Assembly: GCF_003932955.1 (NCBI RefSeq)
Contig: NZ_QOVY01000003.1
Location: forward strand, 62,001 to 126,000
Source: Chryseobacterium sp. SC28
GTDB lineage: Bacteria; Bacteroidota; Bacteroidia; Flavobacteriales; Weeksellaceae
Length of the DNA: 64,000 nt
Reading direction: 5' to 3'
The position numbers and the translations under genes are program-made. Shown piece by piece: positions 33,181 through 42,301 of the stretch (the first letter of the stretch is position 1; the number at the start of each line of letters is the position of its first letter). Under the pieces are notes generated by a model. It was not told the origin of the DNA and did no database searches. It saw only the letters and a program-made list of their open reading frames with translations.

Positions 33181-33942
33181 ATGACGATTGATCTCGACCC
33201 CAAAAAAAAGATATACTTCGCTTCCGATCAGCATTTCGGCGTCCCCAATGCGAAAGAGAGCAAAATTAGGGAGGAGAAGTTTATCCGTTGGCTGGATAGC
33301 ATCAAGAACGATGCTCAGGTTCTCTTTTTGATGGGCGATCTTTTCGATTTTTGGCACGAGTGGAAATATGTGGTACCCAAAGGCTACATCCGCGTTTTGG
33401 GCAAGATTGCCGAGTTAAAAGATTCCGGGATCGCGATCTTTTTTTTCGTGGGAAATCACGATTTGTGGATGAAAAATTACTTTGAAGAAGAATTGGGTAT
33501 TCCTGTTTATTTCGACAAAAGATACTATGAGATTTGTGGCAAAAACTTTTTGCTGGCTCACGGCGACGGCCTCGGACCCGGCGACAAAGGCTACAAAAGG
33601 ATGAAGAGAATTTTCACCAATCCCGTTGCGCAATGGCTTTTCCGATGGCTTCATCCCGATATCGCGATGAGGATTGCCAACTATATGTCTCAGAAAAATA
33701 AACTGATCTCGGGAGAGGAAGACAAGGCTTTTCTGGGCGAAGACAAAGAATTTCTGATCCAGTATTCCAAAGAGAAACTCAAAACCGAGAATATCGATTT
33801 TTTCGTCTTTGGACATCGCCATTTGCCGCTGGTTGTTGACTTGGAAAAAGGCGCAAAATATATCAATCTTGGCGATTGGATCGTCTATTTTACCTACGGC
33901 GTTTTCGACGGAGTATCTTTTGAATTGAAAACATTCGAATGA
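33181..33942 (+). CDS. lpxH: UDP-2,3-diacylglucosamine diphosphatase
   Basis: 253 residues of the calcineurin-like metallophosphoesterase fold. It hydrolyses UDP-2,3-diacylglucosamine to lipid X in lipid A synthesis. Metal motifs: SDQHFG at about 15-20, GDLFDFWHEW, GNHDLWM, LLAHGDGLGPGDKGY and GHRHLPL. The opening DxH and the DGLGPGDKGYK stretch fit the LpxH group used in Bacteroidota. It is a peripheral inner-membrane enzyme on the cytoplasmic side. Flanked closely by the small membrane protein and the LuxE-like gene. Confidence 0.88.
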   Translation: MTIDLDPKKKIYFASDQHFGVPNAKESKIREEKFIRWLDSIKNDAQVLFLMGDLFDFWHEWKYVVPKGYIRVLGKIAELKDSGIAIFFFVGNHDLWMKNYFEEELGIPVYFDKRYYEICGKNFLLAHGDGLGPGDKGYKRMKRIFTNPVAQWLFRWLHPDIAMRIANYMSQKNKLISGEEDKAFLGEDKEFLIQYSKEKLKTENIDFFVFGHRHLPLVVDLEKGAKYINLGDWIVYFTYGVFDGVSFELKTFE

Positions 33943-33969
33943 CAATATTCAAAATTTGATTGGAACATA

Positions 33970-34953
33970 ATGAAGCAGTCTATTTTCGACATAAAAACAG
34001 AATCCGATTTTCAGGAGGCTTGTCTCGAAACTTTCCGTTATCAATATGAAAATGTAGCAGTCTATCAAAAGTTTGTTGATTATCTAAAGATAGATTCCAG
34101 CCAAATAAAGCAAGTCCTCGATATTCCGTTTTTGCCCATCGAAATGTTCAAAAACCACTTGGTTTTGGACAAAAATTGCACGGCAGAACATTATTTTGAA
34201 AGCTCGGGAACCACTCAGATGAACCGTTCCAAACATTATATTGCCGATTTTTCGCTTTACGAAGCAAGCATTTATAAAAGTTTCGCAGCATTTATTGGGA
34301 AGCCTGAAGACTATATTTTCCTCGGTTTGCTTCCTAATTATTCAGAAAATCCGCACTCTTCTTTGATTTATATGATTGATTTTCTGATGAAAAAATCAGG
34401 AAAATCCGAAAATGGCTATTTCCTCTACAACCATCAGCAATTGTTCGATTTAATTAAAACTTTGAAAGACAAAAAAGTCATTCTTTTCGGCGTTTCTTTT
34501 GCGTTGCTGGATTTTTTGGATTTTTGCAACGCCAATTCTTTGAAGCTAAACAACACGGATATGCTAACCATAATCGAAACCGGTGGAATGAAGGGTAGAA
34601 AAGAGGAAATGACCAAAGATGAGCTTCTAAACATTTTTAAAAACGGCTTCCAGACCGAGAGGATTTTTTCCGAATATTCGATGACCGAATTGCTCTCGCA
34701 GGCTTATTCTTTGGGAGGAAATTGGTACAGAAATCCCGACTGGATGCGCATTCTCATCAGAAATACCGAAGATCCTTTCTCTTACGTTGAAGATGGGAAA
34801 ACAGGCGCCATCAATATCATAGATTTGGCCAACCGGCATTCTTGCTCGTTCATCGCAACGCAGGATTTGGGCCGTCAAGAAAATGGGAGTTTTCAGGTTT
34901 TGGGAAGGATAGATCATTCGGATATCCGCGGTTGCAGTCTTTTGGTTTCGTGA
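33970..34953 (+). CDS. LuxE-like acyl-protein synthetase/acyltransferase
   Basis: 327 residues of the LuxE/PaaK adenylating group: IPFLPIEMFKNHLVL near 54, the nucleotide-binding stretch FESSGTTQMNRSKH near 77, then LNNTDMLTIIETGGMKGRKEE and RIFSEYSMTELLSQAY. LuxE activates fatty acids in the bioluminescence reductase complex; stand-alone homologues in non-luminous Bacteroidota have unknown substrates. No luxC or luxD is nearby, though an LLM-type flavin oxidoreductase (distantly LuxA-like) lies about 1.3 kb downstream. Confidence 0.82.
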   Translation: MKQSIFDIKTESDFQEACLETFRYQYENVAVYQKFVDYLKIDSSQIKQVLDIPFLPIEMFKNHLVLDKNCTAEHYFESSGTTQMNRSKHYIADFSLYEASIYKSFAAFIGKPEDYIFLGLLPNYSENPHSSLIYMIDFLMKKSGKSENGYFLYNHQQLFDLIKTLKDKKVILFGVSFALLDFLDFCNANSLKLNNTDMLTIIETGGMKGRKEEMTKDELLNIFKNGFQTERIFSEYSMTELLSQAYSLGGNWYRNPDWMRILIRNTEDPFSYVEDGKTGAINIIDLANRHSCSFIATQDLGRQENGSFQVLGRIDHSDIRGCSLLVS

Positions 34954-34977
34954 ATTTTTTATATTAATTAGTTGTTA

Positions 34978-35571
34978 ATGAGATCTTTACTTTTAATTTT
35001 TCTTTTGAGTTTCAGTTTTTTCAAATCTCAAAAATGCTATGACCTCAAAGAAGTTCTGAAAGTACAACCTACCAATCTTTACAAGCCTCATTTATTGGCT
35101 GCTCAAAATTTTGGCATCAAGATTCTCGAAGATTCCAAATCTGTGGATCGTTATATTGCCAAAGGAAAATTTGTGAAAGTGAAAAAGAAATCGCGTGGTT
35201 ATCGCTTGCAGACTTTAGAGTACAGCCGGCCTTATTTGGTGAAAAAAGCAAGAGCCACTCTGGAAAATATGGCTAATAAATTTGCAACAGAAACCAAGAG
35301 CTTTTTCGTGGTATCATCGGTCACCAGAACTATGGAAGACCAATGCAACCTGCGAAAAGTCAATAGCAATGCATCGTTGGGAATTAGTTCGCATAACTAC
35401 GGCGCCGCTTTCGATATTTCGTATGTTCGGTTTAATCATCTTTTAAAAGTCGATCCCAAGCTGGAAAATAAGTTGGAAAAATTGCTGGAAGAATACAAAA
35501 ATATGGGTCGCATTTTTTACATCAAGGAAAAACAGCAAAGTTGCTATCACGTGACCGTTCGCCGATATTAA
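34978..35571 (+). CDS. DUF5715 family secreted protein (M15/VanY-like pattern)
   Basis: 197 residues from the ATG at 34978. N-terminal signal peptide (SLLLIFLLSFSFFKSQ). A VanY/M15-like zinc pattern appears: FVVSSVTRTMEDQCNLRKVN, then GISSHNYGAAFDISYVRF (SxHxxGxAxD with the His and Asp ligands), and a later His in SCYHVTVRRY. By analogy it could be a peptidoglycan carboxypeptidase or amidase in the periplasm; activity is inference. The next gene starts 5 nt later. Confidence 0.75.
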   Translation: MRSLLLIFLLSFSFFKSQKCYDLKEVLKVQPTNLYKPHLLAAQNFGIKILEDSKSVDRYIAKGKFVKVKKKSRGYRLQTLEYSRPYLVKKARATLENMANKFATETKSFFVVSSVTRTMEDQCNLRKVNSNASLGISSHNYGAAFDISYVRFNHLLKVDPKLENKLEKLLEEYKNMGRIFYIKEKQQSCYHVTVRRY

Positions 35572-35576
35572 TTGAA

Positions 35577-36137
35577 ATGATGATGCTCAAAATAGAAGAA
35601 CTCGTCCACAGTTTTGTCAATACCCAATGCGATTTTGACAAAGAAATCGTTTTGACCAATTTTTTCCATTCCGATTGGGAAGCGGATATTCTCACCATCA
35701 ACGGCGAAGGTTTCAGTCACGAAATAGAAATTAAATTATCAAAAGCCGATTTCAAAAATGATTTTAAAAAACAATATACCAATCAGAAAACCGGCGAGAA
35801 GTTTCTGAAGCACGACAAGATTGCTTGCGGCGATTATCTCTGCAATGCCTTCAGCTTTCTCCTGCCGATGGGGATGATAGATCATCAGACGATTCCGGAG
35901 CATTGTGGCATCATCGAGTTTTATCACAACGAGGATTATTGGGAAACTACTTTCTACAAAATCCGTCATCCGAAAAAAATTCACGAGGATTCTTACTGGA
36001 AGCTGTGCGACAAAGATTATTTTATTCGGAATATGGCTCGAAATCTCCTCATCAAAAAATTTGAACTTAAAGGAAAACACGAAGAATTCATCTTCAAAAA
36101 GCCTTTTGAAAGTAAAATTAAATCGCGGAAACACTGA
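35577..36137 (+). CDS. MmcB-like PD-(D/E)XK nuclease-fold protein
   Basis: 186 residues from the first of three tandem ATGs at 35577. The nuclease core is suggested by EADILTIN (Asp), HEIEIKLSKADFKND (ExK motif with the E-I-K-x-S-x-x-D-F pattern of the MmcB/DUF1052 group), followed by a YLCNAFSFLLPMGMI segment and IPEHCGIIEF, matching the order in MmcB proteins. MmcB homologues act in DNA repair in alphaproteobacteria. The assignment is from motif order only and moderate. A basic C-terminus (SKIKSRKH) would suit nucleic-acid binding. Confidence 0.6.
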   Translation: MMMLKIEELVHSFVNTQCDFDKEIVLTNFFHSDWEADILTINGEGFSHEIEIKLSKADFKNDFKKQYTNQKTGEKFLKHDKIACGDYLCNAFSFLLPMGMIDHQTIPEHCGIIEFYHNEDYWETTFYKIRHPKKIHEDSYWKLCDKDYFIRNMARNLLIKKFELKGKHEEFIFKKPFESKIKSRKH

Positions 36138-36213
36138 CAAAATTTCTGATATTTAATTCTTTTCGTTGATGGTTTGCTTTTTGAATCAAAGAGTTGTACA
36201 AAGACGATTCATT

Positions 36214-37206
36214 ATGGCAATCAAATATTCAATTCTGGATTTAGCGACCATCATTAAAGGTGACGACATCCACACCACCTTTCAGAAATCCGTAAAATCT
36301 GCGCAAAATGCAGAAAAACTGGGGTTTACAAGATATTGGTTTTCCGAACATCACAATTTTCCGAACGTTGCCAGCGCCGCAACCGCCATTTTGATTGCGC
36401 ACGTTGCCGGCAAAACAGAAACTATACGAGTAGGTTCGGGCGGCATTATGCTTCCGAATCATTCTACGCTGTCTGTTGCAGAACAATTTGGGACACTGGA
36501 CGCACTATTTCCCGGCAGAATAGATCTCGGATTAGGAAGAGCACCCGGAACCGATATGCTCACGGCGAGTGCCTTGCGAGGTAACAATTTCACACCCAAC
36601 TATAATTTTGAATTTCACATCAAAGAACTGCAAAAATATATGTCGGCGAAGAATGCAGATTCCAAAGTGAGAGCCATTCCCGGAGAAGGGGCAGATGTGC
36701 CACTTTTTATCTTGGGAAGTTCCACAGATTCGGCTTTTTTGGCAGCTAAATTGGGTCTGCCTTATGCATTTGCCGCACATTTTGCACCATCGCAGTTGGA
36801 CGTAGCTTTGGAGATTTACAGATCGCGCTTCCAGCCTTCCGAGTTTTTGGACGAGCCTTATGTGTTGGTTTGTGTTAATATTATTGCTGGCGATTCGGTA
36901 GAGGAAGCACAGTATCTGTCAACCTCTCATTTTCAGGCGTTTGTAAGTATTTTGACCGATCAGCGTCAACCGCTTTTGCCTCCGGAAGAAACAGATTTGG
37001 AACATATTTCCGATGAGGTGGCACTTCATCTCAACAGAATGGCGGCCAAAACTTTCGTAGGAGACCGAGAAACTTTGACGGAAAAATTGACAAGGTTTGC
37101 AAAAGATTACAAACCCGATGAAATCATAGTTTCCGGAAATATTTATGATTTCGATGCCAAACAAAAATCATACGAAATCACGGCAGACATCATCAAATCC
37201 TTATAA
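36214..37206 (+). CDS. LLM class flavin-dependent oxidoreductase
   Basis: 330 residues from MAIKYSILDLA at 36214; the upstream in-frame extension lacks family similarity. A TIM-barrel luciferase-like monooxygenase of the type with GFTRYWFSEHHNFP (about 38-51), GSGGIMLPNHSTLSVAEQFG, the LFPGRIDLGLGRAPGTD signature, and a C-terminal region ending YEITADIIKSL. It uses FMN or F420; here FMN is more likely for Bacteroidota. Substrate unknown. Followed by a strong hairpin terminator and convergent with the CocE-type hydrolase. Confidence 0.9.
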   Translation: MAIKYSILDLATIIKGDDIHTTFQKSVKSAQNAEKLGFTRYWFSEHHNFPNVASAATAILIAHVAGKTETIRVGSGGIMLPNHSTLSVAEQFGTLDALFPGRIDLGLGRAPGTDMLTASALRGNNFTPNYNFEFHIKELQKYMSAKNADSKVRAIPGEGADVPLFILGSSTDSAFLAAKLGLPYAFAAHFAPSQLDVALEIYRSRFQPSEFLDEPYVLVCVNIIAGDSVEEAQYLSTSHFQAFVSILTDQRQPLLPPEETDLEHISDEVALHLNRMAAKTFVGDRETLTEKLTRFAKDYKPDEIIVSGNIYDFDAKQKSYEITADIIKSL

Positions 37207-37210
37207 GACA

Positions 37211-37246
37211 AAAGCACAAATTGTAGGTTTGTGCTTTCTGTTTTTA
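37211..37246 (+). terminator. Terminator after the LLM oxidoreductase gene
   Basis: AAAGCACAAA / TTTGTGCTTT (10-bp perfect stem, loop TTGTAGG), followed by CTGTTTTT. It probably works in both directions between two convergent genes. Confidence 0.75.
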
Positions 37247-37258
37247 TTTCAATTATCT

Positions 37259-39112
37259 TTATTTCAAAACATCAAATTCTATGGTGCTTGCGCTGAAAAT
37301 TCGGATTTCGGCTTTTTCGTAATCAGCTTTGGTCGCTAAATAAGGATTTTCTAAAAACTTCTGCGGATTGAGCGCCATCAGTGGAAACCAAGTGCTCTGC
37401 ACCTGAATTTGGATTTTGTGTCCCTTTTTAAAAGTGTGGAAAACGTCTTGCAATTTCACGTTCACCGCAGTGTTTTTGTTGGGAATGAGAGGTTCTGGTT
37501 TTTCAAAACTATTGCGGAATCTCGCGGGCATTATTTCGCTCCGTACCATTTGGTGATAATTGGCAAAGACCACGTTCGGTTTGTCGGGATTTGATTTTTC
37601 ATCGGCGGGATAGACATCGATTAATTTCACGATGAAATCTGCATCGGTGGAGGAAGAAGTGACCATCAATTTGGTTAAAATCTCTCCAGCCAAAGTCAAA
37701 TCATTTTCCAAAACCTCGGTGGTGAAGGTGGCAACATCGGGTCTGTAGCTTGCAAAACGCTGATCTTCACTCATATAATTTCTCGGTGTAAAGCCGTTCA
37801 TATCTCGGTAATTTTCGCTGCTAAGAACAGGCTTTGCAGGATCGGAAATATAAAACGAAAAAGTTTTTGGGTTTTCCCGCGTTGCAGCAAGCGTTCCCGA
37901 ACTGTTGAGATAGAAAGTTTGTTTTTGAGCTTGTTTTGGAGGCCAATTTTCGAAAGTTGCCCATTCTTTTTTTCCGGTATCGAACATATAGGCTTCCGGC
38001 AGTTTAGCAGCGATTTTGGAATCTTCTTTCAAATAATGATGAAAGAACGGTTGCTCTATATTTTTCTGATAAAATGTGGCAATGCTGTCTCCGAAGTAGA
38101 TATCGTTGTGATAATGCTTTCCGGAGTCGTAGTTCCAGCCGCCGTGAGAAAATGGCCCCATTACAATCGTGTTTTTCGCTTTCGGACTAGTCTTTTCGAT
38201 GGTTTTATAGATTTCCAAAGGACCTCTCAGATCCTCAGCATCAAACCAACCGCCAACCGTCATCACGGCTTGATTGATGTTTTTAAGATGCGGAATGAGG
38301 TTTCTTTTTTGCCAGTAGTCGTCGTAATTGGGGTGATTTACTACTTCCTGCATAAAGAAATTGTCTTTGTAATATTGATCGACCCCGTCTTTCAAAGTTC
38401 CCATATTTTTATAAAAAAGATAGCCATCTTCTGAAGCGGGTTTTATCATTTTGTCGGCAAACCAAGCGTTTTTTTCGGGCTTAGTTTTAGCAACGCCAAA
38501 GACCGGAAAAGTTTTGAAATAGCTCATCAAAAAAGCGCCATTGTGGTGGAAATCATCATACCAAAAGTCAGAAATTGGGGCTTGCGGCGATGAAGCCACC
38601 AAAGCAGGATGAGTGGACAAAGTGCCGACTGCGGTGTAAAATCCGGGATATGAAGTTCCGTATTGCCCTACTTTTCCGTTGTTGAATGTTATATTTTTCA
38701 CCAGCCAATCCACGGTGTCGTACGTATCTGTACTTTCATCGACATCTTTTTTGGTTTTGTGATCCACTTGCGGTGTCATATTCGTGAAAGTGCCTTCGCT
38801 CATATATCTGCCGCGCACGTCTTGGAAGACGAAGATATATTTTTCTTTTTCAATGAATTTGTTGGGGTTCAGTCTTTTTTTGAAATTCGTTTCGCCGTAC
38901 GGTGCAATGCTGTAGCAGGTTCTGTTCAGGATGATGGGATATTTATTGGTTTTCGAAATATCCTTTGGAGTATAGATGATGGTAAACAGTTTGGTGCCGT
39001 CTCGCATTGGGATATAGACCTCTTTTTTGGTGTAGTTATCTTGAACGGCATTGGTCTGCGAAACCCCGAAAGTTACGGTAATCAAACAGAAAAATAATAA
39101 TAATCGCTTCAT
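37259..39112 (-). CDS. Secreted CocE/NonD-type serine hydrolase (X-Pro dipeptidyl-peptidase family)
   Basis: 617 residues from the ATG at 39112, which opens a signal peptide (RLLLFFCLITVTFGVSQ). The alpha/beta-hydrolase core has VYIPMRDGTKLFTIIYTPKD, FVFQDVRGRYMSEGTF, and the nucleophile GQYGTSYPGFYTAVG (GxSYxG). Catalytic Asp and His regions follow (GGWFDAEDLRG, GPFSHGGWNY), then the X-Pro peptidase C-terminal jelly-roll domain (about 380-617) with IQVQSTWFPL. Homologues include cocaine esterase and glutaryl-7-ACA acylase; substrate here is unknown, an ester or peptide in the periplasm. Confidence 0.9.
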   Translation of the reverse strand: MKRLLLFFCLITVTFGVSQTNAVQDNYTKKEVYIPMRDGTKLFTIIYTPKDISKTNKYPIILNRTCYSIAPYGETNFKKRLNPNKFIEKEKYIFVFQDVRGRYMSEGTFTNMTPQVDHKTKKDVDESTDTYDTVDWLVKNITFNNGKVGQYGTSYPGFYTAVGTLSTHPALVASSPQAPISDFWYDDFHHNGAFLMSYFKTFPVFGVAKTKPEKNAWFADKMIKPASEDGYLFYKNMGTLKDGVDQYYKDNFFMQEVVNHPNYDDYWQKRNLIPHLKNINQAVMTVGGWFDAEDLRGPLEIYKTIEKTSPKAKNTIVMGPFSHGGWNYDSGKHYHNDIYFGDSIATFYQKNIEQPFFHHYLKEDSKIAAKLPEAYMFDTGKKEWATFENWPPKQAQKQTFYLNSSGTLAATRENPKTFSFYISDPAKPVLSSENYRDMNGFTPRNYMSEDQRFASYRPDVATFTTEVLENDLTLAGEILTKLMVTSSSTDADFIVKLIDVYPADEKSNPDKPNVVFANYHQMVRSEIMPARFRNSFEKPEPLIPNKNTAVNVKLQDVFHTFKKGHKIQIQVQSTWFPLMALNPQKFLENPYLATKADYEKAEIRIFSASTIEFDVLK

Positions 39113-39267
39113 TGGTAAAATATTTGGCAATAAAAATAGGGATTTTTGATGGAATTGAAAGGGGAAAAATTTATGTGTTGGTTAGAAGTTGAATTTTAAG
39201 TTAATTTATTTGACTATAAAATATAGAAAAATTGGCATTACGTCATAATCTGCAGAAAAATTGTCAT

Positions 39268-39300
39268 CAAAAAAAGCTCCGAGTCAAAAACCCGGAGCTT
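39268..39300 (-). terminator. Terminator of the nuo operon
   Basis: On the minus strand AAGCTCCG / CGGAGCTT with a hairpin loop of 11 nt is followed by seven T, 24 nt after the nuoN stop. Confidence 0.8.
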
Positions 39301-39324
39301 GATATTTTTTGTAATATCAATTCC

Positions 39325-40707
39325 TTAAAGTCCGAAAAGCTTCGCAAAAAGATCCGGTACAATGCCCATCGAAACCAATGCCAAGACGATGAGGACAGAA
39401 ATTATATTGTACGTGGCAGTGGCTCTTTCGGTATTTTGGAAGTTGTCTTCTTTGTAGAAAAACATCGCGATAATCAATCTCAAATAGTATGCAATGCTGA
39501 GCGCTGAACCCAAGATGGCAATCAACACCAAAAACTCGTAATGGCCGCCAATAGCCTGATTGAAGATGCCTAATTTCCCGATGAAACCGGCCGTCAAAGG
39601 AATACCAGCCATCGATAACATAGAAACTGTGGAAACGACGGCCAAAAATGGTTCTCTCTTTCCAAGCCCGTTAAATGCCGCAAAAGAGGTCTCTTTTTTC
39701 ACCTTCTCTACCCATAGCAAACTGATGAAAACGCCCACTGTGGCTAACGAATAGGCAAACAGATAATATCCTAAAATGTAAGTTGACAAGTTATTGATTC
39801 CGAAAAATATCAAAGCAATATAGCCCGCGTGCGAAACGGACGAATACGCGAGCATTCTTTTCGCATTGGTCTGAACCAGCCCCATCACGTTGGCCAAGAG
39901 CAAGGTGATGATAATGAAGACTCCCAAGATATTGAGCCAGTCGCCGGCAAGTCCGCCGAAAGCGATGGTCATCAATTTGAATAGTGCAAAGAAACCAGAA
40001 ACCTTGACCACCGACGCCATAAAAGCAGTAATCAAAGAGGGTGAACCTTGGTAAACATCGGGGCTCCACATATGAAAAGGTGCTAAAGAAACTTTAAACG
40101 CCAAAGCACAAAGCATCAAAATAGCGCCCATTATCAACATCAAATTTTTGGAATTATTGATGGCAAAATCGTGAATTGTGTAAAGATCAAAACTGCCTGA
40201 GCTGCCATAAACCAACGCGACCCCAAACAAAAGGAAGCCTGTGGCAAAGGCACCCATCAAAAAGTATTTCATAGAGGCTTCCGTAGAACGAAGATCGGTT
40301 TTATTGGCTCCGGCCATTACGTACAGTGGAATGGAGAGAATTTCTATTCCCAAGAACAAGGTCACAAGATTTTGGAAGCCAAATAAGACGATTCCTCCGC
40401 ATAGCGCGAACAGCATCAAGGCGTAGAGTTCCGACTGGTGGCTCCTATGGTTGCTGAATGCGAAGCCGCCCAAAAAGAACAAAAGCAAAGTCACCAGCAC
40501 CGAGATCTTGGTGAAGAGCGCCGCATTGCTTCCATACTCATACATCGATCTGTATTGTGCAAAAAATTCGCATTCGGGAAGAAAACTGACATATAAACCG
40601 ATAATCAATCCTGCGATGCCAATATATCTGGCGTACTTTCCCTTTTCGAAAACGCCTGAAAATAATGCAAGAACTGCCGTAAGGAATAAAACTATTAAAA
40701 CACCCAT
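39325..40707 (-). CDS. nuoN: NADH-quinone oxidoreductase subunit N
   Basis: 460 residues with about 13-14 TM helices; antiporter-like proton-pumping subunit of complex I. Seen: the conserved lysine-bearing helix region FKVSLAPFHMWSPDVYQGSPSLITAFM (about 211-236) and the following MLAYSSVSHAGYIAL. Last gene of the nuo operon. A spacer of 92 nt containing a heptad array separates it from nuoM. Confidence 0.95.
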   Translation of the reverse strand: MGVLIVLFLTAVLALFSGVFEKGKYARYIGIAGLIIGLYVSFLPECEFFAQYRSMYEYGSNAALFTKISVLVTLLLFFLGGFAFSNHRSHQSELYALMLFALCGGIVLFGFQNLVTLFLGIEILSIPLYVMAGANKTDLRSTEASMKYFLMGAFATGFLLFGVALVYGSSGSFDLYTIHDFAINNSKNLMLIMGAILMLCALAFKVSLAPFHMWSPDVYQGSPSLITAFMASVVKVSGFFALFKLMTIAFGGLAGDWLNILGVFIIITLLLANVMGLVQTNAKRMLAYSSVSHAGYIALIFFGINNLSTYILGYYLFAYSLATVGVFISLLWVEKVKKETSFAAFNGLGKREPFLAVVSTVSMLSMAGIPLTAGFIGKLGIFNQAIGGHYEFLVLIAILGSALSIAYYLRLIIAMFFYKEDNFQNTERATATYNIISVLIVLALVSMGIVPDLFAKLFGL

Positions 40708-40729
40708 TTCTTTATTTGTTTCTTATAAA

Positions 40730-40757
40730 TCAGAAGCCCGAGGTGGGAAGTCTGAAG
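40730..40757. repeat. Heptad array in the nuoM-nuoN spacer
   Basis: TCAGAAG CCCGAGG TGGGAAG TCTGAAG (40730-40757); on the transcribed minus strand the units read CTTCAGA CTTCCCA CCTCGGG CTTCTGA. Here the unit is GC-richer than in the other arrays. Confidence 0.6.
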
Positions 40758-40799
40758 CCTATAATTTAGATTTTCTTAATTTATTTAAAAGCCCGTCGA

Positions 40800-42293
40800 T
40801 TAATTGATCATTGATGAATAAATGAAGCTCACTGAGCTCGTCACCATTTCTATAACAGGTTGTGGATAAATGCCCAAAACAATTACAAAAACGGATAAAC
40901 TGGCCAATACCGTAAACTCGACACTGCTGATGTCTTTTGTGGTTGCCAGAACTGCATCGTCGCCCTGCCCGAACATTGTTTTTCCGTAAAATCGAAGCAT
41001 ATAGGCAGCGCCGAGGATGATCGTCAAACCAGCCATTACAGACATTATCAAATTATAATCATAAACCGACTTTAGCAAGATGAATTCTCCAATGAAGCCA
41101 TTTGTCAATGGCACTGCGGTGGCGCCCAGCAGAATAATCATAAACAAAACGGCAAATTTAGGTGCCACTTTTGCCAAACCGCCCATTTTTCTGATGTCTC
41201 TTGTTTTGAATTTTTTATAAAGAATATCGGCGCAGTAGAACAATCCTACGACGTTGATACCGTGAGCAAAACTCTGAATCATCGCACCTTGTCCGCCTTC
41301 GAAAGTCAATCCTGTTCGCATCGTGACAACCGCACTGGAAAAAATCCCAGCGACAATCAGTCCCACGTGGGAAAGCGATGAGAAGGCTATCAGCCGCTTG
41401 CTGTCTGTGGAAATCATAGCGATCAATGCGCCATAAATAACGCCAATGACGGCAAGGATAATGACAATCTCGCCGGAAATTCCGCCAATTGCTAATGGTG
41501 TGATTGGTAACAAATATCTTAATACGCCATAAACGGCCATCTTCAACATAATACCGGACAGTAGCATCGAGCCTTGTGTAGGCGCGTAAGTATAAGTATC
41601 GGGCTGCCAAGTGTGGAACGGGAAAATTGGTAATTTGACGGCAAATGCAAAGAAGATGAACCAGAAAATTACCGTCTGCTGATTGATATTGAGGTCGGCG
41701 TTATAGAGATCTGTCAAAGCAAAAGAGGCCGATTGGTTGTAAACATAAATGAGTCCGATGAGCATAAACAGCGATCCCACGAAAGTGTAAACGAAGAACT
41801 TGGTCGTGACTTTGATGCGCTTGTCTTCTTGACCCCAGATCCCGGCGATCAACCAGATTGGGATCAAAGAAACTTCCCAGAAGATGTAAAACAACAAGCC
41901 GTCTAAAGACGTGAAAACCCCCAACAATCCGAACTGCATCAACAAAATAAGGGCGTAGAAAGAAGCGGGATAGCCTTTGGTTTCGTTGTAAGATGACAAA
42001 ACAATCAGGGGAACCAAAATATTGGTCAGCAGCACCATTAGCATGCTCATCCCATCGATCCCAAAATTGAAGTTGCTCTTGATGTAGCTGGACCAGGGAT
42101 AGGTGATTTCGTACTGCAAAGGCGCATCAACGGTTGGATTAAAATCGAAATTCCCAAGCATATACAAGGCTAAGATCATCTCCGCGATTGCAAAAACCAA
42201 AGCGACATGTTTGCCGGAAGCATTGTTCCAGAAAAAGAGCAAAACCGAACCTACGAGCGGTAAGAGTAATAATGTTAAAAGTAAATAAGACAT
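40800..42293 (-). CDS. nuoM: NADH-quinone oxidoreductase subunit M
   Basis: 497 residues, about 14 TM helices. Antiporter-like subunit with the helix-5 Glu region FYIFWEVSLIPIWLIAGIWG and the FAFAVKLPIFPFHTWQPDTYTYAP motif, then AFSSLSHVGLIVAGIF. It pumps protons in complex I. The gene starts 8 nt after nuoL ends. Confidence 0.96.
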   Translation of the reverse strand: MSYLLLTLLLLPLVGSVLLFFWNNASGKHVALVFAIAEMILALYMLGNFDFNPTVDAPLQYEITYPWSSYIKSNFNFGIDGMSMLMVLLTNILVPLIVLSSYNETKGYPASFYALILLMQFGLLGVFTSLDGLLFYIFWEVSLIPIWLIAGIWGQEDKRIKVTTKFFVYTFVGSLFMLIGLIYVYNQSASFALTDLYNADLNINQQTVIFWFIFFAFAVKLPIFPFHTWQPDTYTYAPTQGSMLLSGIMLKMAVYGVLRYLLPITPLAIGGISGEIVIILAVIGVIYGALIAMISTDSKRLIAFSSLSHVGLIVAGIFSSAVVTMRTGLTFEGGQGAMIQSFAHGINVVGLFYCADILYKKFKTRDIRKMGGLAKVAPKFAVLFMIILLGATAVPLTNGFIGEFILLKSVYDYNLIMSVMAGLTIILGAAYMLRFYGKTMFGQGDDAVLATTKDISSVEFTVLASLSVFVIVLGIYPQPVIEMVTSSVSFIYSSMIN

Positions 42294-42301
42294 TATTTAT
42301 T

